Source: JAUMXJ01 sp041781135 (GTDB lineage Bacteria > Bacillota > Clostridia > Peptostreptococcales > Acidaminobacteraceae). From it: DNA of 50,382 nt. The position numbers and the translations under genes were made by a program. Shown in pieces: positions 31,288 to 40,294 of the stretch. The stretch lies in the NCBI GenBank assembly GCA_041781135.1, contig JBHAZV010000041.1, forward strand, positions 1-50,382. Reading direction: 5' to 3'. The notes under the pieces are model-generated. The model saw nothing but the letters and a program-made list of their open reading frames with translations. It made no database searches and had not been told where the DNA came from. Position 1 is the stretch's first letter; every line of letters begins with the position of its first letter.

Positions 31288-32286
31288 CTATACCTCCGAC
31301 TTAAAAGCGCGGGTCATAAGAGAGCAGACCGCATCCTTTGGATCTATCTCACCTGCGAGCACCCTGCCAAGCGCTTCTGTTATAGGCATTTCGATGTCAG
31401 TGGTTCGTTTTAGCTTCTCCAATACCGCCCGCAAAGTATGTACGCCCTCTACGACCATACCTATGCTGCGCTCCGCCTGCTCCGGATGCGCTCCGCCGCC
31501 GACAAGCCTTCCAAACCTGAGATTCCTCGAATGGCTGCTTCCGCAGGTAACTATCATATCGCCGACGCCCGCGAGTCCGCTGAACGTATCGCGCTGCGCT
31601 CCGTGCGCAATGCCGAATCGCGCTATCTCGGCAAGGCCACGCGTAATCAGCGCTGCTTTGGCATTATCACCATAACCTATGCCGTCGACTATACCCGCCG
31701 CCACAGCTATGACGTTTTTAAGCGCCCCAGCAATCTCCACTCCCGCTAAATCGGAACTCCTGTAAACTCTGAAATACTCGCCGGAAAAAACGCTCTGCAC
31801 CCGCAGCGCAGCGCCCTCGTCATCAGATGCCGCAACTATTGCAGACGGATGTCTTGCCGCCACTTCTTCCGCATGTGTAGGACCGGACAGCGCGACATAG
31901 CTGCCGTTTAACCTCGCATCGACCGCGCGGGCGACCTCCGAAAGTCTCATTCCCGTGCCTATCTCAATTCCCTTTGCAAGATTTACGAGCACCGCTCCAT
32001 CCGGCATATATTCCGCATAAGACTCATACGAACGCCTGAACCCCTGCGCAGGCACTGCCGAAACTACAAAATCCGCTCCGCGCACAGCGCTTTGCAGATC
32101 CGCAGTAAAACAGATGCCGTCAGAAAGTGCGATGCCGGGCAGGTACTTTTTGTTTTCGCGGCTGTATAAAAGCTCGCGAACGAACCCAGGATCTCGAGCA
32201 AACGCGCAGACTTCGTGACCATATTCTGCAAGCATATTCGCAACGGCGGTTCCCCAGCTGCCGAGAGCAATAACCGCTATTTTCAT
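31288..32286 (-). CDS. gpsA: Glycerol-3-phosphate dehydrogenase (NAD(P)+)
   Basis: This 332-aa enzyme reduces dihydroxyacetone phosphate to sn-glycerol 3-phosphate for phospholipid synthesis. The NAD-binding loop is GSWGTAVANML (residues 8-18), with LSGPTHAEEVA and GALKNVIAVAAGIVDGIGYGDNAKAALI carrying the catalytic Lys. Near the end VEGVHTLRAV is typical. The first Gly of GxGxxG is Ala (IALGSWG), a common variant. It overlaps the der stop by 4 nt. Confidence 0.95.
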   Translation of the reverse strand: MKIAVIALGSWGTAVANMLAEYGHEVCAFARDPGFVRELLYSRENKKYLPGIALSDGICFTADLQSAVRGADFVVSAVPAQGFRRSYESYAEYMPDGAVLVNLAKGIEIGTGMRLSEVARAVDARLNGSYVALSGPTHAEEVAARHPSAIVAASDDEGAALRVQSVFSGEYFRVYRSSDLAGVEIAGALKNVIAVAAGIVDGIGYGDNAKAALITRGLAEIARFGIAHGAQRDTFSGLAGVGDMIVTCGSSHSRNLRFGRLVGGGAHPEQAERSIGMVVEGVHTLRAVLEKLKRTTDIEMPITEALGRVLAGEIDPKDAVCSLMTRAFKSEV

Positions 32287-33605
32287 TTTTCTCCGCCCCT
32301 TGATTTGACTTTCATAACGATAGGCGTTCCCTCAAACTCAAAATTCTTGCGCAGACAGTTTTCGAGGTATCTCAGATATGAAAAATGCATGAGTTCGCTG
32401 TCGTTAACTGAAAACAGGAACGTAGGCGGGCGGACATCGACCTGCGAGGCATACAATATTTTGAGGCGTTTGCCCTTGTCGGACGGCACCTGATGCATTG
32501 CGATAGCCTCGTTTATAACCTCGTTTACCACGCCTGTAGAGATACGCCTTACCGAATTTTCGTAAACTGCACGGACAAGACCGACTATTTCTCCAATCCT
32601 CTGCCCGGTGAGCGCAGACACGAATATGCACGGCGCATACTGCATAAACACAAACTCACGACGGATTGATTTCACAAACTCGCTGTGAGTGCTGTTGTCC
32701 TTTTCAAGCAAATCCCATTTATTTACAACAAAAATGCTCGCCTTGCCCGCGTCATGCGCAAGCCCGGCAACTTTTTTATCCTGGTCGGTGATTCCCTCGC
32801 TCGCATCTATTACTATCAGACATACATCAGAACGCTCGATAGCAGTCATAGCGCGCAGCACCGAGTATCTTTCTATATTTTCATTTACTTTTGATTTTCG
32901 TCTTATTCCTGCTGTGTCAATCAACACAAAATTTTGACCGTCGCGCTTAAACGGCGTGTCTACAGCGTCGCGGGTAGTACCGGGAATATTCGAAACTATG
33001 ACTCGCTTTTCACCGATAATGCGGTTTACAAGCGAAGACTTGCCGCTGTTCGGCTTTCCTATAAGCGATATGCGAATGCTGTCGTCGTCATCAATGCCAC
33101 CGGACTCTGGGAAATTTGCGACCACTTCGTCAAGCAAATCGCCAAGACCCATTCTGTTCACAGAAGAAATCATAAACGGTTCGCCGAATCCGAGATTGTA
33201 GTAATCATAAAAATGCGGCGGTTTCTTGTATGTATCTATTTTATTCAGCACGAGCACGACGCTTTTTCGGCTGCGCCTTAGTATATCTGCAATGTTTTCA
33301 TCCTCTGCGGTATACGAATGCTTGCCGTCGCATAAAAAAATAATGACATCAGCCGTGTCTATTGCAATTTCCGCCTGATCTCTCATTTCTGAGAGCAGCA
33401 CATCCTCACTGCCGGTGTCAATACCTCCCGTATCTATAATTGTAAAATCCTTGCCTACCCACTCTGCATCGGCGTATATACGATCTCTTGTGACGCCCGG
33501 CACATCCTCCACTATTGAGATTCTCGAACCTGCGATATAATTAAAAAGTGTCGACTTGCCGACATTCGGCCGCCCGACTATCGCAACTATAGGTTTTTTC
33601 TTCAT
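32283..33605 (-). CDS. der: Der (EngA) GTPase, ribosome biogenesis
   Basis: This 440-aa protein has two tandem G domains, with P-loops GRPNVGKSTLFN (about 11-22) and GKPNSGKSSLVN (about 185-196), and a C-terminal KH-like domain (after about 350). DTGGID and DTAGIR are the switch II motifs and NKID/NKWD the G4 motifs. It acts in 50S ribosome assembly. It overlaps gpsA downstream and nrdR upstream by 4 nt each. Confidence 0.97.
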   Translation of the reverse strand: MKKKPIVAIVGRPNVGKSTLFNYIAGSRISIVEDVPGVTRDRIYADAEWVGKDFTIIDTGGIDTGSEDVLLSEMRDQAEIAIDTADVIIFLCDGKHSYTAEDENIADILRRSRKSVVLVLNKIDTYKKPPHFYDYYNLGFGEPFMISSVNRMGLGDLLDEVVANFPESGGIDDDDSIRISLIGKPNSGKSSLVNRIIGEKRVIVSNIPGTTRDAVDTPFKRDGQNFVLIDTAGIRRKSKVNENIERYSVLRAMTAIERSDVCLIVIDASEGITDQDKKVAGLAHDAGKASIFVVNKWDLLEKDNSTHSEFVKSIRREFVFMQYAPCIFVSALTGQRIGEIVGLVRAVYENSVRRISTGVVNEVINEAIAMHQVPSDKGKRLKILYASQVDVRPPTFLFSVNDSELMHFSYLRYLENCLRKNFEFEGTPIVMKVKSRGGEK

Positions 33606-34078
33606 TTTGCATCTTCCTCTCTCGCTGCTTTGCCGCCTAAATTAGCCAGTTCTTCGTAAAAACTCTGTACATCCTTAAACTCCCTGTACACGGAAGCAAA
33701 GCGCACATAGGCGACATCGTCCAGGTCGCGCAGCGCCCTCATTATTTCTTCGCCTATAAATGTAGTCGTCACCTCGCGCTCCTGCCCGCTCTGAAGTTTG
33801 GACTCCAAATCGGCGACTATTTTTTCCATATCGTCCACGCCGACAGGGCGCTTTTGACACGCCCTGACAATGCCTCTGAGCACTTTTTCCCTGTCGAACA
33901 GCTCGCGCGTAAGATTCTTTTTTATAACATAAATGGGAGAGTATTCAATTTTTTCGTATGTGGTAATCCGCCTGCCGCATGCTTCGCATTCTCTGCGCCG
34001 CCTTATAACCAAACCATCATCGACAGGCCTGGAATCCACCACTTTCGAATCTATACTGCCGCAATAAGGACATTTCAT
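33602..34078 (-). CDS. nrdR: NrdR transcriptional repressor
   Basis: This 158-aa protein starts MKCPYCGSIDSKVVDSR, the zinc ribbon with CxxC, continued by CEACGRR. The ATP-cone domain follows from about residue 48 (VIKKNLTRELFDREKVLRGI). It binds (d)ATP and represses ribonucleotide reductase operons. None are in the window. It sits 3 nt after ftsZ and overlaps der by 4 nt. Confidence 0.96.
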   Translation of the reverse strand: MKCPYCGSIDSKVVDSRPVDDGLVIRRRRECEACGRRITTYEKIEYSPIYVIKKNLTRELFDREKVLRGIVRACQKRPVGVDDMEKIVADLESKLQSGQEREVTTTFIGEEIMRALRDLDDVAYVRFASVYREFKDVQSFYEELANLGGKAAREEDAK

Positions 34079-34081
34079 GCG

Positions 34082-35176
34082 CTACTTAAATCTCTTAGGT
34101 ATACTTAAACCCTGCTTTTTAGGTTCATCGACAAATACCGGTACTTCGGGCTTTTTAACCTGACTCATGCTCAGACCCTTCGGCTGGCGCGAATCAGACT
34201 GATTCTGCTCTATGCCTGTCGCAATAATAGTCACGCGGACCTCGTCTCCAAACGCCTCGTCCTCGTGCTTGCCGGGGATCAGAGTGACATTAGGATCGCA
34301 GCAGGATGATACGAGTTCGAGCATTTCGTTAAATTCCTCGAATGAGAGGGCGTCAGACGACTGTATTTTTACGACCACGCCGGTTGCGCCCTTGATGGAA
34401 GTATTTGTAAGATTGGACTCGAGCGCCTGCCTTGTCGCCTCTAAACCTGCTCCGTCATCAGATTTGGAAGAACCTACCGCCATATGCGCTATGCCCTTAT
34501 TTTCCATAATTGCCCTGACATCTGAAAAATCGGTATTTATTTGGTTGTCGTATTCGAGTGCAACGCTCGCGATGCCTAAAATTGCATCCTTAAGCGGCTC
34601 ATCAGCCATTGCAAATACTTCGCCAAATGGAATGCGCTTTGTCGACATGGACGACAGCTTGTTATTGTCTATTATTATAAGAGCGTCTGCAAATTCTTTA
34701 AGCCTTTCGATTCCGGCAAGCGCCTTTTCGCGTTTAAGATTGCCCTCATGCTTGAAAGGAGTTGAAACCACTGCAACAACGAGCGCGCCAGCCTCTTTTG
34801 CCAATTTGGCTATGACAGGCGAAGCACCGGTGCCAGTACCGCCGCCCATTCCTGCGGTTATAAACACGAGATCGCGCCCAGCGACCCATTCCTTTAGCTT
34901 TTCAGCGGATTCCTCCGCCGCTTTTCTGCCTTTTTCAGGATCTGCACCTGCTCCCTGCCCCTTTGTGAGCTGTTCTCCGATAAGTACCTTGTTTTCCAGC
35001 TGCGAATGTATGAGCGCCTGTTTATCTGTATTTACGATTACAAATTCTATCGAATCATATGAGTGGATTTTATTGGAAGCGCTGTCGCCTACTATTCTGT
35101 TTACGACATTGTTTCCTGCTCCTCCAACACCAATAACAATTATTTTCACTACATCATCTTCGGTAAGGTATTCCAT
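34082..35176 (-). CDS. ftsZ: FtsZ cell-division tubulin
   Basis: This 364-aa GTPase forms the division ring. The GTP-binding motif is FITAGMGGGTGTGASP and the switch loop is NTDKQAL. The body is of normal length, and the C-terminal peptide ends GLSIPKRFK in place of a classical conserved tail, though it still has a hydrophobic-proline-basic character. The ATG at 35176 follows AGTGGAGGAAGT. A longer frame to 35296 has no support because the promoter (35295-35324) would start the transcript below it. FtsA is not next to it; SepF is present. Confidence 0.96.
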   Translation of the reverse strand: MEYLTEDDVVKIIVIGVGGAGNNVVNRIVGDSASNKIHSYDSIEFVIVNTDKQALIHSQLENKVLIGEQLTKGQGAGADPEKGRKAAEESAEKLKEWVAGRDLVFITAGMGGGTGTGASPVIAKLAKEAGALVVAVVSTPFKHEGNLKREKALAGIERLKEFADALIIIDNNKLSSMSTKRIPFGEVFAMADEPLKDAILGIASVALEYDNQINTDFSDVRAIMENKGIAHMAVGSSKSDDGAGLEATRQALESNLTNTSIKGATGVVVKIQSSDALSFEEFNEMLELVSSCCDPNVTLIPGKHEDEAFGDEVRVTIIATGIEQNQSDSRQPKGLSMSQVKKPEVPVFVDEPKKQGLSIPKRFK

Positions 35177-35294
35177 ACTTCCTCCACTCTTTGATTTTAT
35201 TTTTTCATCGGCGGATAAATCCGAAAAACACTGGTTCTCAGTGTTTTGGTCGAATATAAACATCATCTGCCCGCTGCTTGTTTTCTCTGTACGC

Positions 35295-35324
35295 ATTTTA
35301 GCATATTCTGGTTCTGCTTATCAA
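35295..35324 (-). promoter_or_regulatory. Promoter of ftsZ and downstream genes
   Basis: On the minus strand TTGATA (35324-35319), 18 nt, TAAAAT (35300-35295): each box matches 5 of 6. The transcript would start near 35288 with a leader of about 110 nt. The sbp stop is at 35399, so the 222-bp gap between sbp and ftsZ contains this promoter and no gene. Confidence 0.6.
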
Positions 35325-35398
35325 GATGCCGTATGACTATACATAAGTTTCTGACACACATCTGATAAACACTGCATTTGTCGCAAAAATTGCCCTGC

Positions 35399-35833
35399 CT
35401 ATTCCTGTGATTGTTGTTCTTCGGATTCAGACTGCTCTAATTCGGACTGCTCTAATCCGGACTGCTCCAAGAGCAAAGTTTTTCTAAGTCTTCTGCGCTC
35501 CCTGAACCTTGTAATAATCTGTCTTCTGATCAGCGCAAGGTTGTTGAAGAGTCTGGTTCCGAACACGAATACCGCCGCATAGTAGAGCGGTATCCCAAGG
35601 CGGTCTCCCACCCACGAAAGTATCATCGCAAGGATGGTGTTGATAAAAAGACCCGAACCGAATATCACAGGGTCGAATTCGTCCATATAAGTTGCCTTAA
35701 TCGCTCCGACTATCGCATCCATCGCCGCAAGTATCCCGACCGAAACATAAAACGAAGTTATTGAGAAAAATTCTATCGGTATGTAAAGTCCGAGGATTAC
35801 GCCCACAACTATAAATATCGCAATCAGTATCAT
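35399..35833 (-). CDS. sbp: Sbp small basic protein (DUF1290)
   Basis: This 144-aa membrane protein has three predicted segments and the family block YVSVGILAAMDAIVGAIKATYMDEFDP. The family (sbp in Bacillus) lies between ftsQ-type genes and ftsZ, as here. The C-terminal tail is unusual, with repeats of SGLEQSELEQSESEEQ, acidic and probably disordered, where most members end in a basic region. It overlaps the DUF881 gene start-stop by 4 nt. Confidence 0.9.
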   Translation of the reverse strand: MILIAIFIVVGVILGLYIPIEFFSITSFYVSVGILAAMDAIVGAIKATYMDEFDPVIFGSGLFINTILAMILSWVGDRLGIPLYYAAVFVFGTRLFNNLALIRRQIITRFRERRRLRKTLLLEQSGLEQSELEQSESEEQQSQE

Positions 35834-36522
35834 CTGCCGTTCACTCCTATTTTGAATATTTCGATATGCTTTGCCGTATTTATTTCCACCCGCAGACCCC
35901 AGCCGCGAAGTTCATCGAGCAGCCCGCCCTGCGTGCTCATGGTTGCCGCAAGAATCTTGCGGTCGCCTATCGCCTTTATGACAAACGGAGGCGCGAGCTG
36001 GACGCCATTTATCATTATAACCGGGCCTACGCATCGCACTTGGGTACTCTCTAAAATTATGCGCTCATCATTTATGGATATTGCCTCTGCTCCGGCATTT
36101 CTCAGGCTTTCGACAATATCCATCAGGTCGGTGTCATGCACTATAAGATTGTTTGCGGATTCGTCGTGCATAAGTTCGCGCTCGCCGTCCTGCACTATTA
36201 TGATTATGCCAGGCCCGGAGATATCGGTATACCCCGCAAATGCTTTCAGTTGATTGAGTTCTTCGCTGAGCACGTCCTCATACTGCTCCTTTAGGCCGTT
36301 AAACGCAAACTCTGCAGAGGCAAGCTGGTCTTCCAGATGCCTGCGCCACTCTTTAAGCACCTCTACCTCCTGCCTGAGCGTGTTTATTTCGTTATTCAAA
36401 GTAAATAAATTTCGCGCAGATACGTACTTGTCAGATTTTGACAAATTCAAAAAAAAGGCCACCAAAATCCCGACGAGTACCGCAAACAGCGCGTGCCTGA
36501 GTATGAATATGCCCTTTTTCAT
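35830..36522 (-). CDS. DUF881 division-associated protein (second of pair)
   Basis: This 230-aa protein has an N-terminal membrane anchor (about 8-25), a coiled coil (about 40-85) and the DUF881 core with AGYTDISGPGIIIIVQDG, GAEAISINDERI and CVGPVIMINGVQLAPPFVIKAIGD. The family is found in the Gram-positive division cluster, often paired, and its role is unknown; an outer-side, peptidoglycan-related role is inferred. It is 8 nt below its paralog, with which it shares low identity. Confidence 0.9.
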   Translation of the reverse strand: MKKGIFILRHALFAVLVGILVAFFLNLSKSDKYVSARNLFTLNNEINTLRQEVEVLKEWRRHLEDQLASAEFAFNGLKEQYEDVLSEELNQLKAFAGYTDISGPGIIIIVQDGERELMHDESANNLIVHDTDLMDIVESLRNAGAEAISINDERIILESTQVRCVGPVIMINGVQLAPPFVIKAIGDRKILAATMSTQGGLLDELRGWGLRVEINTAKHIEIFKIGVNGR

Positions 36523-36530
36523 AAATCCGC

Positions 36531-37238
36531 CTATTTTACCACCTGAGCGTGTATAAACCTCAGCACGCCGGTAAATGCAGGCACTTCGATGGTTTCCGCA
36601 TCCCTGACCTCGGCGTAGTAGCCCGCCTCCCTGAATCTGCCTATTATCCCGAACCTGCTCGTTATAGCGCCATTCAAGGTGTCATAGTCGCCTATAACTT
36701 TTATGACATATGGCGCCGACAGTGGCACAAAATTGACATTGAGCTGCCTGCCCGCAAGCCTGACCTCAGAATAATTTGTAAGCCTCTGCTCGTTTATCGA
36801 GATCGCCTCTGCGCCAGCGGCATACAGCTCGTTGACAAGGTCAAGAATCATTCGGTAATCATACGCAAGAAGCCTGGTAGCAGTTACACCCTCCGTTGAA
36901 GACGAATCGTCGAGAGTAATTACGATGCCGGGACCGCTCAATTTGGTAAGACCGAGCAGCGCACGAATCCTGTTCAGATCTTCCGTCAGATTTTTTACAA
37001 GCGCCGATTCCTGTGAAGCGGAATTGGAAATAGTGTCGAGCCTTCCCTGAAGCTGCTCTATCTCCTGAAGCAGCGCGGTTTTCTCCGCCCTTAATGTCAT
37101 AAGCTCCTGACCCATCTTCTCGAACTGCGATGAGTCGTTGACGTAATTCTTTGCGTAATACTTGTATTGGAACGCAATAAACGCTCCGAGCAGCAAGCAC
37201 GCCAGCGCAACCCACGCATGCCCCTTTGTTATCTTCAT
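36531..37238 (-). CDS. DUF881 division-associated protein (first of pair)
   Basis: This 235-aa protein has the same layout as the next gene: membrane segment (about 9-27), coiled coil (about 38-80) and DUF881 core (LTKLSGPGIVITLDDSS, GAEAISINEQRL, VPLSAPYVIKVIGDYDTL). The two may form a heteromer. It begins 19 nt after the ftsQ stop and follows murG-ftsQ in the operon. Confidence 0.9.
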   Translation of the reverse strand: MKITKGHAWVALACLLLGAFIAFQYKYYAKNYVNDSSQFEKMGQELMTLRAEKTALLQEIEQLQGRLDTISNSASQESALVKNLTEDLNRIRALLGLTKLSGPGIVITLDDSSSTEGVTATRLLAYDYRMILDLVNELYAAGAEAISINEQRLTNYSEVRLAGRQLNVNFVPLSAPYVIKVIGDYDTLNGAITSRFGIIGRFREAGYYAEVRDAETIEVPAFTGVLRFIHAQVVK

Positions 37239-37257
37239 ATATCTCCTCGCACTCCGT

Positions 37258-37965
37258 TCAATCTCCGAAAGGTCTATAAACAGGAAGCCCGTCGCTGCTT
37301 ATATCGATTGTGCCCTTTTCAACTCCTTTTTTGCGGAGATCTTTGTAAATTACCAAAAAGTCATTAAAACGCTTCTCGTAATTCTCGCCAAGTCCAAAAT
37401 TGACAAATAGTCCGTCTACTTCGAAGTAGATGCAGTTGTCTTCGAATCTTACATTTTTTTCCGGACTCAACCTCGCTATTTCAAATAGTTTTATATAGTT
37501 TATCACATTCTGAAGAACATAGAGTTTTGTTATTTTTATTGTCCTGCCAGCCGAATAAGAATCAAGCGGCAGTCCCGTCACTACAAAGCTGTCGCCCGCC
37601 TCTGTCAGAACTCCGAGCACTATCGCTTCGTCATCTATCGATATAAGCATGTCGAGATAACGCACCACGCAGAAGTGCTGCCTGTAAACTATATCTATTA
37701 CCACTGTATTCGGAAATTTTTTGGTTACAGTCGCATCTTTTACAAACGGATGTCCGAGCAGCGATTCGCTTATAGCTTTTTCGGACACATCAAAATAGAA
37801 ATCTCCATGCGCAAGCCCCGAGTACAGCGAGAGAGTTTCAAGATCTAAACCGTACTGCGAATCAAATTCTATATTCTGTATCCTTAAGACAGGACTCACA
37901 TAAATCCCGTATGCAAGTGCAGCAAACAGCGCAATTGCAAGCACGAACCAGAAGAGATTTTTCAT
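37258..37965 (-). CDS. ftsQ: FtsQ/DivIB cell-division protein
   Basis: This 235-aa protein has a short cytoplasmic part, one membrane segment (about 3-22) and a POTRA domain (about 26-100: VLRIQNIEFDSQYGLDLETL, then PFVKDATVTKKFPNTVVIDIV). It joins FtsL and DivIC and recruits the septal synthase. The protein is normal to short, with little cytoplasmic sequence. It overlaps the murG stop by 4 nt. Confidence 0.9.
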   Translation of the reverse strand: MKNLFWFVLAIALFAALAYGIYVSPVLRIQNIEFDSQYGLDLETLSLYSGLAHGDFYFDVSEKAISESLLGHPFVKDATVTKKFPNTVVIDIVYRQHFCVVRYLDMLISIDDEAIVLGVLTEAGDSFVVTGLPLDSYSAGRTIKITKLYVLQNVINYIKLFEIARLSPEKNVRFEDNCIYFEVDGLFVNFGLGENYEKRFNDFLVIYKDLRKKGVEKGTIDISSDGLPVYRPFGD

Positions 37966-39107
37966 AAAGCCCCGCCTTTGCGAAGCAGAGCGCGAAGCTC
38001 TCTCCTAAGCGCCACACTCGCGTCCGGCATATCCTGCAACTCGGCTGCTGCTCGCATTGCAGACAGCTTCTCCGGATGCGCGGCAAAATCAGCTACTATC
38101 TCGCTAAGCTTCGCCGATGTAATCTCGCTCTCTTCGGCGTAAATCGCAGCCCCGGTGCTCTCCCAATACTTAGCATTTGGCCGCTGATGGTCGCCGGCGA
38201 CATTCGGCGAAGGTATTACTATCGCAGGCACTGCGGACATTATGCCCTCGAACACGGTAGAGCTGCCCGCTCTGCACACCATCAGGTCGGCGATTTCGAG
38301 TTCACTCTTCATATCGGTTATATACGGCACAATCTCCAGGCAAGATCCGAGACGCGAGCGAGAATTATTATCAGAAATTAGGCGGTCATAGTACGCATGA
38401 CCGCACGACAGTTTGATATTAAGCCTTTCGAGAGTCTTTTCCGAAAAATCGAGACCCGTCACTAAATCGTTCAAAAATGCTGAGCCGAGCGAGCCGCCCA
38501 CGACTAATACCCTCAGCCCGCCCACGACTCGCTTTGCGTATTCTTCAGCACTCACTTTTTCCGGAGTATTCAGAAGCGGCACACCCGTTACGACAGCGCG
38601 CGATCTGCCGCGCTTACTAAAATGACAAGCGCTGCCGGCAAAAGTCAGAAAAACTCTACTCACCCTCCCGGAAAGCCACTTATTTGTATAACCCGGACTG
38701 ACATTCTGTTCATGTATTGCAGTTGGTATTCCGAGCGAGACGGCAGCAAGCATAACAGGCAGCGAAACAAATCCGCCAGTTCCTACGACCACAGCCGGGC
38801 GCTCCTTCTTAAAAAGCCGTCTGCACCTGAAATAAGCCCGGATTATGCTCATTATTGAGCGGAAAGTTTGAAATGACACCTTCAACAGCGGAGTTACAAT
38901 ATCGAGACCGAGAAAATCGTAATCGGTCCTGCCTACAAGCTGTCTGTCAAGACAATCTTCGGCATTAGAACCGATATAAAGCACATTCAGCCCCTCTTCC
39001 CTGAGTATTCGGGCGATGGAAAGCGCCGGGTTGATATGACCTGCCGTTCCTCCGCCGGTGACTACCGCACGCATGCCCTTGGAAATTCCTGCCGATTCTA
39101 CTGCCAT
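37962..39107 (-). CDS. murG: MurG glycosyltransferase
   Basis: This 381-aa enzyme transfers GlcNAc onto lipid I to make lipid II on the inner face of the membrane. RAVVTGGGTAGHINPALSIA is the N-terminal donor-loop motif and GGSLGSAFLND and CRAGSSTVFEGI the nucleotide-binding part. The start is uncertain: ATG at 39107 follows GGCGG, while an ATG at 39074 directly before the MRAVV block would match the usual MurG N-terminus. It lies about 18 nt after ftsW and overlaps ftsQ. Confidence 0.94.
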   Translation of the reverse strand: MAVESAGISKGMRAVVTGGGTAGHINPALSIARILREEGLNVLYIGSNAEDCLDRQLVGRTDYDFLGLDIVTPLLKVSFQTFRSIMSIIRAYFRCRRLFKKERPAVVVGTGGFVSLPVMLAAVSLGIPTAIHEQNVSPGYTNKWLSGRVSRVFLTFAGSACHFSKRGRSRAVVTGVPLLNTPEKVSAEEYAKRVVGGLRVLVVGGSLGSAFLNDLVTGLDFSEKTLERLNIKLSCGHAYYDRLISDNNSRSRLGSCLEIVPYITDMKSELEIADLMVCRAGSSTVFEGIMSAVPAIVIPSPNVAGDHQRPNAKYWESTGAAIYAEESEITSAKLSEIVADFAAHPEKLSAMRAAAELQDMPDASVALRRELRALLRKGGAL

Positions 39108-39125
39108 AACCAAAAATCCGCCTGT

Positions 39126-40256
39126 CTATTCAACTTTTTGATACCTCGAAACTCCGACCACAAGCCCGAGCGCCCCTAAAAAAACGACTGTTGAGGTGCC
39201 GCCATAACTTATAAGCGGAAGCGTAACGCCGGTGGTCGGAACGATTTCCGTAGTTACCATGTAATTCAGCAGCACATGTACGGAAAGCATTATTGCAACA
39301 CCTGCAGAAAGAAGAGCCGAAAATCTGTCGGGCGCGCTCATCGCTATTTTGAAGCATCTGTAAATCATTATTATATAGAGCATAAGAAGCAAAACCACGC
39401 CTGTAAAACCAAGCTCCTCGCCGATGTTTGCGAGTATGAAGTCATTAAAAACCTCCGGGATATACAGTTTATTCTGTGTTCCGTTGCCGAGCCCTACACC
39501 TGTCACCCCACCGATCCCGAACGCTATAAGCGACTGCCAAATCTGCCAGCCTGCCTCCTGAACATCCGAATTTTTGCCAAGAAAAGTATTTATTCGCCTG
39601 AGTTCACCGGAAGCGAGCATTTGCGCATAAGCAAGCAGTATGCCGGAAACGCCGACGCCTATCAAACCAATAACGCTCACCCCATCCACAAACAACAGTA
39701 TAAAGCCTATTGCAGCTATTACAAATGCCGTGCTCTTATTAGGCTCAAAATATATTATCCCAGCAACAAATCCTATTGCGGCTATCAGCACAAAAAAGTG
39801 CACTGCCCTCTCTCCGAAGCTCCTGCTCCAAGGCACATAGCGTTCTAAATACGCCGCAAGCGCCATCACAAGCGCAAGCTTTGCAAATTCCGAAGGCTGA
39901 AACTGAAAGCCGCCAACCACAATCCATCTGTGAACTCCGCGGACAGACGGCAAAAAAAACAGCGCAACCAACATCAGAACAGTTGTTCCAAAGAATAGCC
40001 AAATCGGAGCATAATTCCATTTTTTGTAAATAGTGAACTTGATGCCTGCCGCGACAAAAAACACGGCAAAACCTACCGCCACCCACCTGATGGTGTCGTA
40101 AAGCAGATTTTGGCTGTTTTTGCTGTACTGAAGCTCGTAGTAATTGCTTGAGGAATAAATCATTATAACTCCGATTGCAACTACCAAAAGCGTGCAGACC
40201 ACCAGTACATAATCGGGATGCTTCCTGCGCAGCTCAGGCGCTTGTTTTTTTTCCAT
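39126..40256 (-). CDS. ftsW: FtsW lipid II polymerase (SEDS family)
   Basis: This 376-aa membrane protein has about ten segments. SEDS-family motifs include FQFQPSEFAKLALV, then GIGGVTGVGLGNGTQNKLYIPEVFNDFILANIGEELGF and GVTLPLISYGGTS, where the catalytic Asp and glycosyltransferase channel lie. It polymerises septal glycan together with the penicillin-binding protein encoded upstream. Length is normal and it lies 38 nt after murD. Confidence 0.95.
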   Translation of the reverse strand: MEKKQAPELRRKHPDYVLVVCTLLVVAIGVIMIYSSSNYYELQYSKNSQNLLYDTIRWVAVGFAVFFVAAGIKFTIYKKWNYAPIWLFFGTTVLMLVALFFLPSVRGVHRWIVVGGFQFQPSEFAKLALVMALAAYLERYVPWSRSFGERAVHFFVLIAAIGFVAGIIYFEPNKSTAFVIAAIGFILLFVDGVSVIGLIGVGVSGILLAYAQMLASGELRRINTFLGKNSDVQEAGWQIWQSLIAFGIGGVTGVGLGNGTQNKLYIPEVFNDFILANIGEELGFTGVVLLLMLYIIMIYRCFKIAMSAPDRFSALLSAGVAIMLSVHVLLNYMVTTEIVPTTGVTLPLISYGGTSTVVFLGALGLVVGVSRYQKVE

Positions 40257-40294
40257 TGCAGCTTCCTATTTCAATATAGATGTCAGCATAGGTG

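Noticed and set aside
35177..35296. Forty-codon N-terminal extension of FtsZ
   Set aside because: The promoter at 35295-35324 would start the transcript near 35288. AGTGGAGGAAGT lies directly before the ATG at 35176, and the extension does not match FtsZ N-termini.
34212..35336. Long open frame (374 codons) on the plus strand across ftsZ
   Set aside because: It is antisense to a clear FtsZ with all GTPase motifs. The product is Ser/Pro/Ile-rich with no domain and no ribosome-binding site.
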